DNA of 28,722 bases from Roseivirga sp. UBA7431 (GCA_002477595.1 DLQN01000050.1:1-28722); one strand, 5' to 3'; positions 7,811-15,890 are shown, counted from the stretch's first letter. Made by a program: numbers and translations. The notes: a model not told the origin generated them from the sequence alone.

Positions 7811-9439
7811 ATGGATATTGAATTCAATAAGAATCAAGACGAAATGCAACAACTGATCTTCCAGTTAGACACACGACTTAAAAAAGTAAAACTGGGTGGA
7901 GGAGAAACGAAAATTGCCAAACAACACGATAAAGGTAAGCTCACGGCTCGTGAGCGAGTTGATTATCTAATCGATAGCCCTAAAGATTTCTTGGAGATCG
8001 GAGCATTTGTTGGTGATGGCATGTATCAAGAATACGGAGGTTGTCCTTCGGGAGGGGTTGTCACAGGTATTGGTAGCGTGAGAGGCCGAACATGTGTGAT
8101 TGTGGCTAACGATGCCACAGTTAAAGCCGGTGCTTGGTTTCCTATTACTGCTAAGAAAAACATGCGTGCCCAGGAGGTTGCCATGGAGAATCATTTGCCA
8201 ATAATCTATTTGGTAGACAGTGCTGGGGTTTTTCTACCACTCCAAGACGAGATTTTTCCGGATAAAGAACATTTTGGTAGACAGTTCCGCAACAATGCGA
8301 AGATGTCTTCAATGGGTATTATTCAGGTCGCTGCCATTATGGGTAGTTGTGTGGCTGGCGGGGCATATTTGCCTATTATGAGTGATGAAGCTGCCATTGT
8401 TGATAAAACGGGATCCATCTTTCTAGCTGGCTCCTACTTAGTAAAGGCAGCTGTAGGTGAAACAATAGATAATGAAACACTTGGAGGGGCTACAACACAT
8501 TGTGAAATCTCTGGTGTGACGGATAATAAGTTTCCAAACGATAAGGCTTGCCTTGACTACATCAAGAATATCTTCGATAAGGTCGGTGCATTTGAGAATG
8601 CTGGTTTCGATCGCGCTGAAGCGAAGCCACCAAAGCTTGACCCTAAAGAGATGTTAGGCATCATGCCTTTGGATAGAACCAAACCTTATGATGTAAGAGA
8701 ATTAATCAAACGCATGGTCGATGACTCTGAATTTGATGAATACAAAGAAAAGTATGGCCAGACCATAGTATGTGGTTATGCGCGTGTTGATGGATGGGCT
8801 GTGGGAATTGTCGCGAATCAACGCATTGTTGTTAAGTCTAAGAAAGGCGAGATGCAGATGGGTGGCGTTATCTATTCTGATTCTGCGGATAAATCAGCGC
8901 GCTTCATTATGAACTGTAACCAAAGGAAAATACCATTGGTTTTTATTCAGGATGTCAGTGGATTTATGGTTGGTAGCCGTGCCGAACATGGTGGTATCAT
9001 AAAGGATGGTGCCAAAATGGTGAATGCTATGGCCAATTCTGTTGTACCAAAGTTTACCATCATTACAGGTAATTCATTTGGTGCTGGTAATTATGCCATG
9101 TGTGGCAAGGCTTACGATCCTCGTTTGATTTACGCATGGCCAACAGCTCAGATTGCAGTGATGAGTGGTGCGTCAGCAGCTAAAACGCTACTTCAAATTA
9201 AAGTATCCACGCTGAAGGCCCAAGGAAAAGAAATTACACCCGAAGCAGAGAAAAAATTATTAGATGATATCACCGCTAGCTATAATGAGCAGATGAGTCC
9301 ATACTATGCGGCTTCTAGGCTTTGGGTAGACGGTATCATCAACCCATTAGAGACAAGAAATGTAATTTCGAAAGGGATTGAAATCGCCAATCAAGCTCCA
9401 ATCACTGAGAAATTTAATGTAGGAGTGATTCAGACTTAA
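7811..9439 (+). CDS. Acyl-CoA carboxylase, carboxyltransferase (beta) subunit, MCC-like
   Basis: Transfers the carboxyl group from biotin to an acyl-CoA. The 542 residues contain the two crotonase-fold halves of carboxyltransferases. Early motifs are KLTARERVDYLID and PSGGVVTGIGSVRGR. The segment FLPLQDEIFPDKEHFGRQFRNNA, then GSCVAGGAYLPIMSDEA and IFLAGSYLVKAAVGE, resembles methylcrotonyl-CoA carboxylase beta more than propionyl-CoA carboxylase beta, and the length fits MCC too. The second half has IPLVFIQDVSGFMVG and NSFGAGNYAMCGKAYDPR. The biotin-carrying alpha subunit is not in the window. It is followed after 2 bp by the SirB1-like gene, suggesting co-transcription. The substrate (methylcrotonyl versus another acyl-CoA) is inference; the enzyme class is sure. 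Confidence 0.9.
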   Translation: MDIEFNKNQDEMQQLIFQLDTRLKKVKLGGGETKIAKQHDKGKLTARERVDYLIDSPKDFLEIGAFVGDGMYQEYGGCPSGGVVTGIGSVRGRTCVIVANDATVKAGAWFPITAKKNMRAQEVAMENHLPIIYLVDSAGVFLPLQDEIFPDKEHFGRQFRNNAKMSSMGIIQVAAIMGSCVAGGAYLPIMSDEAAIVDKTGSIFLAGSYLVKAAVGETIDNETLGGATTHCEISGVTDNKFPNDKACLDYIKNIFDKVGAFENAGFDRAEAKPPKLDPKEMLGIMPLDRTKPYDVRELIKRMVDDSEFDEYKEKYGQTIVCGYARVDGWAVGIVANQRIVVKSKKGEMQMGGVIYSDSADKSARFIMNCNQRKIPLVFIQDVSGFMVGSRAEHGGIIKDGAKMVNAMANSVVPKFTIITGNSFGAGNYAMCGKAYDPRLIYAWPTAQIAVMSGASAAKTLLQIKVSTLKAQGKEITPEAEKKLLDDITASYNEQMSPYYAASRLWVDGIINPLETRNVISKGIEIANQAPITEKFNVGVIQT

Positions 9440-9441
9440 GT

Positions 9442-10302
9442 ATGTCAGAAGGAGAAAATCTGAATAATAAAGAGCTAAAAGCAATGGTCTCGTTACTAGA
9501 CGAGGACGACTTTGAAATTGTCGAACATATTGAAGACAAGATCAAGTCTATGGGGACCTACATTATTCCTTACCTGGAGTTTGAATGGGAGAATAGCTTT
9601 AACCCTGTCATTCAGAAACGTATTGAAGATCTGGTGCATAAACTCCAGTTTGAGTTACTCAAAGAGAAGCTCTATGCTTGGAGAATAAATGGTGGTAAAG
9701 ACCTATTAGAAGGTGTTTGGCTGGTCAATACCTATCAATATCCTGATATAGAATATGAGCAGCTGAGTAAGGAGTTAGAGCAACTTTATTACGAAGCGTG
9801 GCTTGAGTTTAAAGCAGAAATTCATCCTGTGGATCAAATTAAGATTCTCAACTCAGTGCTCTTTGGTAAGCTCCACTTTGGCGCAAACACTAAGAACTTT
9901 CATTCACCTGGCAACTCCATGCTAAGTGTTGTGCTGCAAACTAAGAAAGGCAATCCAATTTCACTCTGCATCATTTATATGTTGGTTGCCCAAAAGCTTA
10001 AGATGCCTATTTTCGGTGTGAACTTGCCAAATCTTTTTGTGATGACCTACAAGCAAGACGATGTTCAGTTTTATGTGAATGCATTTAATCGCGGGCTTGT
10101 TTTCTCTCGGAAGGAATTAGATGAGTACATCGCCAACCTGAAACTATCCCCAAATGACGTTTTCTATGAGCCATGTAGCCATATAGATATTGTGGTTCGT
10201 ATGTTAAGGAATTTGATTAATTCCCATGAGAAATTGGGGCACACCGAGCGTGTGGATGAAATTAAGACGTTGTTGAATATTGCCGAAAAAGGAGTCGAGT
10301 AA
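9442..10302 (+). CDS. SirB1/transglutaminase-like superfamily protein
   Basis: A 286-residue soluble protein of the SirB1 (Transglut_core2) type. Seen: a helical N-terminal half, then the family block around 155-220 with GNPISLCIIYMLVAQKLKMPIFGV followed by LPNLF and FYVNAFNRG. Related proteins usually have a His in a HF motif at the LPxxF position and an Asp in a DPF motif where this one has VNAF. If those positions are the transglutaminase triad, this copy lacks them and may be non-catalytic. Cys176 is in the ISLC motif. The gene starts 2 bp after the carboxylase stop and is likely co-transcribed. The function is unknown; the family call is moderately confident. Confidence 0.7.
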   Translation: MSEGENLNNKELKAMVSLLDEDDFEIVEHIEDKIKSMGTYIIPYLEFEWENSFNPVIQKRIEDLVHKLQFELLKEKLYAWRINGGKDLLEGVWLVNTYQYPDIEYEQLSKELEQLYYEAWLEFKAEIHPVDQIKILNSVLFGKLHFGANTKNFHSPGNSMLSVVLQTKKGNPISLCIIYMLVAQKLKMPIFGVNLPNLFVMTYKQDDVQFYVNAFNRGLVFSRKELDEYIANLKLSPNDVFYEPCSHIDIVVRMLRNLINSHEKLGHTERVDEIKTLLNIAEKGVE

Positions 10303-10305
10303 GCG

Positions 10306-10929
10306 TCAGTAGGCACAACACAAGTGCATATTGTCCAGCACTTCGTGTCTCAGTTTGTAAGTAGATTTATGGCCCTTCTCAAGGATCATTCCTTGAACTT
10401 CACGTGCACTAGTAAAGTCTGAAATCACTAGTTGCTCGGCAAAGATGAGCTGGGTTCTGCCATGCAATTTGTATAGCGCTTCTTTTGCAGTCCATATTTT
10501 AGTGAGCTTCTCTCCATCACCAGAGGCCCAAGTGGCTTCTGATTCATGTAAGAACTTATGGGCAATCCGATGGATTTGTGCTCTTTCTGTTTCGATGTCG
10601 ATACCCACCTCACCTTGCAGATTAATTGCTGCTGCCCCGAAGCCCTTAGCATGTGATACCGAAATACCAATGGGAGTGTCTTTCAAATGAGGCTTTCCGA
10701 ACTGGTCTTTGTAAATATAAAATTGACCTATCTCCTTTACTAAGAACTTTAGTGCTGTTCGTGCGCCTAGCCACTCAAGCCGTTTAGGAGCAATTTTCAC
10801 AGAAGCCAAATCAGCTTTTTCCTCGTCATTAAGGTTTAGGTGTCGAAGCAGTTCGTCTTCTGTTTCGGTGATTTCCCATACGATATATGAGACATCCTTA
10901 TTGATGGAAGATTTATAGGCAATTGGCAT
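10306..10929 (-). CDS. 4'-phosphopantetheinyl transferase (Sfp-like)
   Basis: Moves the 4'-phosphopantetheine arm from CoA to a serine of a carrier protein (acyl, peptidyl or aryl carrier), activating it. At 207 residues it fits the two-domain Sfp/Gsp type rather than the shorter AcpS. Diagnostic motifs are SVSHAKGFGAAAI, the Mg-binding GIDIE (around 108), and WTAKEALYKLHG (around 145), which matches the family W-x-x-K-E-A-x-x-K signature. The start is the ATG at 10929. The stop lies 3 bp from that of the convergent SirB1-like gene. The carrier protein it serves is not in the window, so the pathway (fatty acid or secondary metabolite) is open. Confidence 0.9.
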   Translation of the reverse strand: MPIAYKSSINKDVSYIVWEITETEDELLRHLNLNDEEKADLASVKIAPKRLEWLGARTALKFLVKEIGQFYIYKDQFGKPHLKDTPIGISVSHAKGFGAAAINLQGEVGIDIETERAQIHRIAHKFLHESEATWASGDGEKLTKIWTAKEALYKLHGRTQLIFAEQLVISDFTSAREVQGMILEKGHKSTYKLRHEVLDNMHLCCAY

Positions 10930-10976
10930 GAATAATTACTGTCACGATAGTTTTTTGCAATTCAAGCTAAATCGTA

Positions 10977-11029
10977 ATTCCGGGATTTTTCTTCTTTGAT
11001 TTGAAAGGAAGAAGAAAAATGTTCGGAAT
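10977..11029. repeat. Long hairpin 1 in divergent intergenic region
   Basis: A perfect 12-bp inverted repeat (ATTTTTCTTCTT at 10985-10996, complement at 11009-11020) is enclosed by a second perfect 6-bp pair (ATTCCG at 10977-10982, CGGAAT at 11024-11029). The small internal loop is 2 and 3 bases and the apical loop is 12. It is the first of three hairpins in the 239-bp gap between divergent genes. Confidence 0.75.
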
Positions 11030-11055
11030 CTAAATAGCCGAGTTGACTAGATACC

Positions 11056-11096
11056 GGATAAAATAATCCCTACTTACGCTTATGGATTATTTTTCC
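11056..11096. repeat. Long hairpin 2 in divergent intergenic region
   Basis: GGATAAAATAATCC at 11056-11069 pairs with GGATTATTTTTCC at 11084-11096: 10 continuous bp, then 3 more after a single bulged T, around a 14-base loop. It directly follows hairpin 1 after 26 bp. Confidence 0.75.
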
Positions 11097-11100
11097 TGCA

Positions 11101-11126
11101 TGACGGTTCGTTTTGAACCTTAGTCA
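11101..11126. repeat. Hairpin 3 in divergent intergenic region
   Basis: GGTTC-gtttt-GAACC (11105-11119) is extended by TGAC (11101-11104) pairing with GTCA (11123-11126) across a 3-base bulge. It ends 42 bp before the ATG of the WD40 gene, so it would be in that gene's leader if transcription starts upstream. Confidence 0.65.
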
Positions 11127-11168
11127 CCTTAGCTTTACCGCAAATCGAAGATACTAGCTTTTTCATTG

Positions 11169-12080
11169 ATGTCTAAAATCGAAGTTAATAAAGTAAACAC
11201 AGTAGGGGGTCATTCTGATTGTGTCTACACACTTGAACAGGGCCCAAAACCCAACGAATTCTTCTCCTCAGGAGGAGATGGGGTTGTTGCGCTGTGGGAT
11301 TTAAATGACATGGACAATGGCCGTATGATTGTCAAAGTGCCTACTTCGATATATGCGCTTTGCTATTATGCTGAAAGAAATGTGCTGGTTGTCGGACAGA
11401 ATTTTGATGGCATACACCTGGTAGACCTTGAAAAAAAGAAAGAAGTCGGATCGATCAATTTGGGAACCAGCGCCATCTTCGATATCAAAGTAGTTAAGGA
11501 CCGCATCTTTGCAGCCTTGGCCAATGGCGAAGTACATGTGCTCAACATCACGACATTGGAAACCATTCAGGTGATTCAGGCTTCTGAAATGAGCGCAAGA
11601 ACAATAGCCATATCTGAGCAATTAGGCCACCTAGCGATCGGCTTTAGCGATAATTTCATTCGCATCTATAGTTTGATTGATTTCAGTTTAATCAAAGAAA
11701 TCGAAGCACATAAACTTTCGGTCTTCACTGTACAATATTCTCCTGATCAGCGTTATCTCATAAGTGGAAGTCGGGATGCCCATTTAAAAATATGGGACAC
11801 TAAAAAAGACTATGAATTGCAGGAGTCTATAGTGGCACATATGTTTGCAATTAACCATTTGGTTTTTAGCCCTGATAGCAAACATTTTGTAACTTGTAGT
11901 ATGGATAAGTCCATTAAGGTCTGGGATGCCGAGACTTTCCAACTCCTGAAAGTGATTGATAAAGCAAGACATGCAGGCCACGGTACCTCGATCAATAAGG
12001 TGCTTTGGACAAATTTCAACAACCTTTTATTGTCGGCCAGTGATGACCGGAGTATATCAACCTGGGATATCAAATTTTAA
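11169..12080 (+). CDS. WD40 repeat protein
   Basis: A 303-residue cytoplasmic protein (no signal peptide) that appears to be a single seven-bladed beta-propeller of WD40 repeats. Recognisable blade ends are FFSSGGDGVVALWDL, LAIGFSDNFIRIYSL, LISGSRDAHLKIWDT, FVTCSMDKSIKVWDA and LLLSASDDRSISTWDI. The first Met of the open frame is a TTG at 11166; the ATG three bases later (MSKIEVNKV) is the likely start. Such propellers are protein-binding scaffolds; no partner can be named. It is followed after 12 bp by the DivIVA-domain gene, suggesting shared transcription. The fold call is confident and the function unknown. Confidence 0.85.
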   Translation: MSKIEVNKVNTVGGHSDCVYTLEQGPKPNEFFSSGGDGVVALWDLNDMDNGRMIVKVPTSIYALCYYAERNVLVVGQNFDGIHLVDLEKKKEVGSINLGTSAIFDIKVVKDRIFAALANGEVHVLNITTLETIQVIQASEMSARTIAISEQLGHLAIGFSDNFIRIYSLIDFSLIKEIEAHKLSVFTVQYSPDQRYLISGSRDAHLKIWDTKKDYELQESIVAHMFAINHLVFSPDSKHFVTCSMDKSIKVWDAETFQLLKVIDKARHAGHGTSINKVLWTNFNNLLLSASDDRSISTWDIKF

Positions 12081-12092
12081 TTTTCGGTAAGC

Positions 12093-12959
12093 ATGAACAT
12101 TACACCGCTAGAGATTAGGCAAAAAGAATTCGAAAAAGGATTTCGTGGTTATGATAAAGATGAGGTCAGCGCATTTCTGAACTCACTTTCCGTTGAGTGG
12201 GAAAGACTTTACGACCAGAATAAAGAGCTGAAATATAAACTTGAAGCTTCTGAGAATGAAGTGAAGAAGTTGCGCGAAGTGGAGAACTCCTTGTTCAAAA
12301 CCTTGAAAACGGCCGAAGATACTGGTGCTAACATGGTAGAGCAGGCGACCAAGACTGCCGAACTCCACATGAAGGAAACCGAAATGAGAGCCGATGGGCT
12401 AATGAGCGAAGCCAAGTCTAGGGCCCGATCAATCATTGAAGAAGCTGAGAATAGATCGAGCATTATCATTGACGACATGGAGGATGAGATCCGCCAGCTA
12501 GAGCAAGTATTTAGGAGTATGAAGGCAAATAAGGACTCTCTAATGTCTGAATTGAAGTTATTAGCAGAGGATATCCTGAATAAACTTCAGAGACACCAAG
12601 ATTTTCCAAGTGACATTAAGCCTCATTTGAAGAAAGCCAAGGAACTAGGAAGAGAAATTAATGACAATAGTGATAAGCCGATCAGTGTCGAAGGCATACT
12701 AGTAGAAAATGAACATAAGGCCGCTGAAAAGAGTATAGATGAAATGGTGGAGGCGACAGTAGAAGATACCCATACAGAGCCAATAGCTGAAACAACACGA
12801 GAAATCGAGGAGGTTCGATCAGAACCAGTGATTGAAGAAATAGAAGAAGCTCCAATAGCCGAAGAGACTCAAGAAGAAGAATTAAACGAAGAAGTTCAAC
12901 CAAAGGATAGCACCGAAGAAGATAAAGAGAAGAGTTCCTTCTTCGATAAGTTTGAGTAA
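12093..12959 (+). CDS. DivIVA-domain coiled-coil protein
   Basis: A 288-residue protein. The first 30-60 residues (MNITPLEIRQKEF, GFRGYDKDEVSAFL) match the DivIVA/GpsB N-terminal membrane-binding domain almost perfectly. A long heptad-rich coiled coil follows (about 35-190), then a strongly acidic Glu-rich tail (about 200-280) with many EE/EEE clusters, and the end is SSFFDKFE. DivIVA of Gram-positives marks curved membrane and recruits division or polar-growth proteins. The role in Bacteroidota is not established to my knowledge. The stop is 1 bp before the folB ATG at 12961, so the two are co-transcribed. The domain call is strong; a cell-division role is inference. Confidence 0.85.
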   Translation: MNITPLEIRQKEFEKGFRGYDKDEVSAFLNSLSVEWERLYDQNKELKYKLEASENEVKKLREVENSLFKTLKTAEDTGANMVEQATKTAELHMKETEMRADGLMSEAKSRARSIIEEAENRSSIIIDDMEDEIRQLEQVFRSMKANKDSLMSELKLLAEDILNKLQRHQDFPSDIKPHLKKAKELGREINDNSDKPISVEGILVENEHKAAEKSIDEMVEATVEDTHTEPIAETTREIEEVRSEPVIEEIEEAPIAEETQEEELNEEVQPKDSTEEDKEKSSFFDKFE

Positions 12960-12960
12960 G

Positions 12961-13323
12961 ATGAACAAAGATATTGTTTCATTGGAAGGCATGGAATTCT
13001 ATGCCTTTCATGGTTTTTACGAGGAAGAAAGAGAGAAAGGCAATGACTTTGTGGTTGACGTACATGTAACTACTGACTTTGCCATTGCCTCAGAACATGA
13101 TGACCTTGAAGGCACAGTCAATTACGAGGCCATCTACGCCATTACTAAAGAAGAAATGGCAATACCCACTAAGCTATTAGAACGCGTTGCTCAGCGAATC
13201 CTAGATCGGCTTTTTGACGCTTTTAGTGAGATTTCGACCATTGAGATTTCAGTAGCCAAAAAGAATCCCCCTGTAGGTGGTCAGGTGAAGCAATCTCGAA
13301 TAACAATGATCCGTCACAAATAG
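12961..13323 (+). CDS. folB: Dihydroneopterin aldolase
   Basis: Converts dihydroneopterin to 6-hydroxymethyl-dihydropterin plus glycolaldehyde, a step of tetrahydrofolate synthesis. At 120 residues this is the normal size. Visible family features are GMEFYAFHGFYEEEREKGNDFVVDV (the early Glu cluster), the VNYEAIYAI segment with its conserved Tyr, and the C-terminal KKNPPVGGQV with the catalytic Lys. The enzyme works as an octamer in the family. The open frame extends to a TTG at 12952, but the ATG at 12961 gives the standard length and sits 1 bp after the DivIVA stop. Confident call. Confidence 0.93.
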   Translation: MNKDIVSLEGMEFYAFHGFYEEEREKGNDFVVDVHVTTDFAIASEHDDLEGTVNYEAIYAITKEEMAIPTKLLERVAQRILDRLFDAFSEISTIEISVAKKNPPVGGQVKQSRITMIRHK

Positions 13324-13339
13324 TACTTCTCATAAGTAC
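13323..13339. repeat. Short inverted repeat between folB and helicase genes
   Basis: GTACTT-CTCAT-AAGTAC is a perfect 6-bp dyad that begins in the last base of the folB stop codon and ends 6 bp before the helicase ATG. It may be a weak hairpin or protein site; no function can be assigned. Confidence 0.3.
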
Positions 13340-13345
13340 AGTATA

Positions 13346-15235
13346 ATGACCGAAGCCCAAAACACCTTAAGTAAGCTTAAAGAACTTCTCAGAATGGAGA
13401 AGGATGAGGATTATGCACAGTACCAGCGTAAGATGCTCAATACATCCGTTGATGAAAGGAGACAAAAAGGCGTTACATGGTATCCTGTTCAACTCGTAAA
13501 TAGATTTATCAGTACGGGAGAACGCTATACACTTGAATTAGATCGCACATCTCATTTGGAGCAAAATCATGCCTTCCAAGTCGGAGCTATTGCCAGCGTA
13601 TTCTCTGGACATGGAGAAGATGCAGATGCTTTATCTGGAGTTATCAGTTATGTGCGTAGAGACAAAATGAGAGTTGTCCTCAACTCGGACGATGTCCCAG
13701 ATTGGCTTCGCGATGGAAAATTAGGTGTCAACCTACTCTTTGATGAAGGAGGCTATCGTGAAATGCAAAAGGCCTTAAAAGAAGTTCATAGTGCTGATAC
13801 GGGTAGGTTAGCCGATTTGAGAGAGATCCTTTATGGCGCTAAACAGGCATCGTTCAAAAAAGGCTTTGACTTTCAATCTGTCAACTTGAATGAGGGTCAA
13901 AATCGAGCACTGTCTCAGATATTCAATGCAAAAGACGTTGCCATTATTCATGGGCCTCCAGGCACAGGAAAGACCACTACTTTGGTAAACGCGATTAAAG
14001 AAGTTGTCAAAACTGAAAAGCAGGTTTTAGTTTGTGCACAAAGTAATGCAGCAGTTGACCTGATGGTTGAGAAGCTAGATGGGTTGGGGATTGAAGTGTT
14101 GCGAATTGGTCATCCGGCTCGACTGACACCTGAAGTGATTGAGAATAGTCTTGACGTTAAAATATCAAAGCATCCCTTTTTTAAAGAACTAAGAGAAATC
14201 AGAAAGCGCTCGGACGAGTACCGAAAAAAGGGGCTGAAGTACAAGCGTAATTTTGGTCACGAAGAACGCATGCAGCGTAAGATGGTCATGCATGAAGCCA
14301 AAATGCTAAAAGGCGATGCCGATCGTATTGAATCCCAAATTACTGAAGACTTGGTCGATAGGACACAAGTGATTGCCTGTACACTGGTAGGATCAACCCA
14401 TAGACTCTTGCAGGACAGAACATTTAGGTCTGTTTTTATTGATGAAGCTTCGCAGGCATTAGAGCCTGCTTGTTGGATCGCTATTAAGAAGGCATATCGC
14501 GTGATTATGGCGGGCGACCACCTGCAGCTACCTCCAACGATCAAGAGCCTTAAAGCGGCTAAAGATGGCCTTGCCAATACACTCTTCGAAAAGGCGATTA
14601 AGCATATTGATGAGTCTGTAATGCTCGAAACACAATATCGTATGCATCCTGATATTATGAAGTTCTCAGGAGACTATTTTTATGGCGGTCAACTGAAAAC
14701 AGCTGAAGATGTGCTGTTCAGAGAAAAAGGGAGTGAACTTGAACACTTTGTTTTCATCGATACTGCTGGTTGTGGTTTTACCGAAAAGGTGAAGAAGGAA
14801 ACCTTGAGTACCTACAACAAAGAGGAGGCAGATTTATTAGTGAAGCACCTTTCCAATAATCTATCACTCGATAAGTCTGTTGGAATCATTGCCCCGTATA
14901 AGGCGCAAATTGAATTACTCCGAGACTTGGTGATGAAGAACCCAGCTTTCGATGCCGTAAGGGAAAATATCGTTGTGAATACCGTAGATGCTTTTCAAGG
15001 GCAGGAGCGTGATGTCATTTACATTGGCTTAACGCGAAGCAATGAGCAAAATGAAATTGGTTTTTTGAAAGAATATCGTAGAATGAATGTAGCCATGACG
15101 CGTGCTAAAACGCAATTGGTCATAATAGGTGATTCTGCCACGCTTGGCCGTGATGCATTTTACAATTCAGTGATTGATTATGCGCAGCAGATTGGCGGGT
15201 ATAAAAGCGCTTTTGAGTTTTTGTATGCTGAATAA
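13346..15235 (+). CDS. Superfamily 1 helicase, UPF1/IGHMBP2-like
   Basis: A 629-residue ATP-dependent nucleic-acid helicase. All SF1B motifs are readable: Walker A GPPGTGKTTT at 203-212, motif Ia (VLVCAQSNAAVDLM), motif II FIDEASQALEP (about 365), motif III MAGDHLQLPPT (388-398), and motif IV ETQYRMHPDI. Also present are GIIAPYKAQ, motif V TVDAFQGQERDVIYIGLTRSN, and motif VI RRMNVAMTRAKTQLVIIGD. The N-terminal 150 residues match the OB/stalk-like region of UPF1-type helicases. The gene runs after folB with a 22-bp gap and may be part of that operon. It ends next to, with zero gap, the convergent zinc-ribbon gene. The class is sure; DNA versus RNA substrate is unknown. Confidence 0.92.
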   Translation: MTEAQNTLSKLKELLRMEKDEDYAQYQRKMLNTSVDERRQKGVTWYPVQLVNRFISTGERYTLELDRTSHLEQNHAFQVGAIASVFSGHGEDADALSGVISYVRRDKMRVVLNSDDVPDWLRDGKLGVNLLFDEGGYREMQKALKEVHSADTGRLADLREILYGAKQASFKKGFDFQSVNLNEGQNRALSQIFNAKDVAIIHGPPGTGKTTTLVNAIKEVVKTEKQVLVCAQSNAAVDLMVEKLDGLGIEVLRIGHPARLTPEVIENSLDVKISKHPFFKELREIRKRSDEYRKKGLKYKRNFGHEERMQRKMVMHEAKMLKGDADRIESQITEDLVDRTQVIACTLVGSTHRLLQDRTFRSVFIDEASQALEPACWIAIKKAYRVIMAGDHLQLPPTIKSLKAAKDGLANTLFEKAIKHIDESVMLETQYRMHPDIMKFSGDYFYGGQLKTAEDVLFREKGSELEHFVFIDTAGCGFTEKVKKETLSTYNKEEADLLVKHLSNNLSLDKSVGIIAPYKAQIELLRDLVMKNPAFDAVRENIVVNTVDAFQGQERDVIYIGLTRSNEQNEIGFLKEYRRMNVAMTRAKTQLVIIGDSATLGRDAFYNSVIDYAQQIGGYKSAFEFLYAE

Positions 15236-15448
15236 TTATCTAGGTAAAAACCAATGTACATAATCGCAATTATCGCAAACCAGGCAAGTCGCTTCGGTAT
15301 CCGCCCAATCGAAATTAAGTAAAGTAGAAATAGCGGTGTTCAATTGAGCATGTCGCTCTTCAAACTCTTCGTGTTGGCAAACCACGCATTTTAGTCTCTT
15401 GCCGGCTACTTCGTAAGTCCGTGTTTCGTCTTTGCTGAAAAACCCCAT
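15236..15448 (-). CDS. Small zinc-ribbon protein
   Basis: A 70-residue protein with two CxxC pairs: CVVCQHEEFEERH near residue 22 and CLVCDNCDYVHWF near residue 55. This is a zinc-ribbon arrangement of the type seen in small nucleic-acid-binding or rubredoxin-like proteins. It begins with MGFFSKDETRTYEVAGKRLK. The stop codon abuts the stop of the helicase with no base between them. No function can be given beyond likely zinc binding. A metal-binding short protein family with a terminal FLPR is common in Bacteroidota, as inference. Confidence 0.75.
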   Translation of the reverse strand: MGFFSKDETRTYEVAGKRLKCVVCQHEEFEERHAQLNTAISTLLNFDWADTEATCLVCDNCDYVHWFLPR

Positions 15449-15497
15449 AGTCTTTGAGTGTGTTGATGAACTGATTTTACAAATTAATCCGCTAACA

Positions 15498-15530
15498 CTA
15501 AAGCGCTCGGGCCAAAACCTGAGCAGCTGT
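15498..15530 (-). pseudogene. Remnant: 3' end of an ATP-grasp gene (33 bp)
   Basis: On the minus strand 15530-15498 reads TAAQVLARAL then a stop (TAG). The true ATP-grasp gene 500 bp away ends EAAQVLAKAL then TGA. The two share an exact 18-bp stretch (15511-15528 and 16029-16046), and the remaining codons keep the same amino acids except R/K. The remnant lies in frame directly after the stop of the unknown ORF, which replaces everything upstream of it. This looks like a leftover gene end flanking an inserted or recombined segment. Confidence 0.7.
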
Positions 15531-15890
15531 TCAATTAAGGATACTATTGATTTCGTTCAAAATGAATGTAGCACAGGCTTCTGACTCACTAGAGTAAATT
15601 ATAGATTTGGATATAACAGCACCATTAAAATAGCCAACTAGGTATCTATGGTTTTCATTTTTTATGAACCATCCTTTATCAGTCCTTTTGTTTTCAGACC
15701 AATTGAGCCAATCCATGATAAGACTCCTGTCTTTAAGTAAGACTGCCTCAAGTTCTAAGGCTAAGTCGACCTTGTCAAGAGATTCATAGCCAGATTCCCT
15801 AATGAGAACTTGTATCGACTTCTTGTTTTTAGGGTCGACCAGGTTAGAGGCTAAATTGACTAATGACATTATAATGTCATATTTTTTCAT
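15531..15890 (-). CDS. Unknown 119-residue protein
   Basis: I do not recognise the function. The protein has a hydrophobic/helical N-terminal part (MSLVNLASNLVDP), a charged middle, and a C-terminal part with WLNWSENKRTDKGWFI, NHRYLVGYF and SESEACATFILNEIN. That pattern (aromatic GWF, Tyr-rich strands, terminal helix) loosely resembles small alpha/beta proteins such as polymorphic-toxin immunity proteins, but no toxin is nearby and I give this little weight. No signal peptide. By hand count the first 60 bases of its 3' end are about one third G+C and the upstream gap is more AT-rich still. It sits between two copies of the ATP-grasp 3' end, which suggests acquisition. Confidence 0.55.
   Translation of the reverse strand: MKKYDIIMSLVNLASNLVDPKNKKSIQVLIRESGYESLDKVDLALELEAVLLKDRSLIMDWLNWSENKRTDKGWFIKNENHRYLVGYFNGAVISKSIIYSSESEACATFILNEINSILN

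Noticed and set aside
10930..11168. tRNA or riboswitch in the three-hairpin region
   Set aside because: No cloverleaf, no T-loop or D-loop consensus and no known riboswitch core could be matched; left as an unexplained structured region.
15531..15890. Calling the unknown ORF a toxin-immunity protein
   Set aside because: The resemblance is only a loose GWF/VGY pattern, and no toxin gene or secretion marker is nearby.
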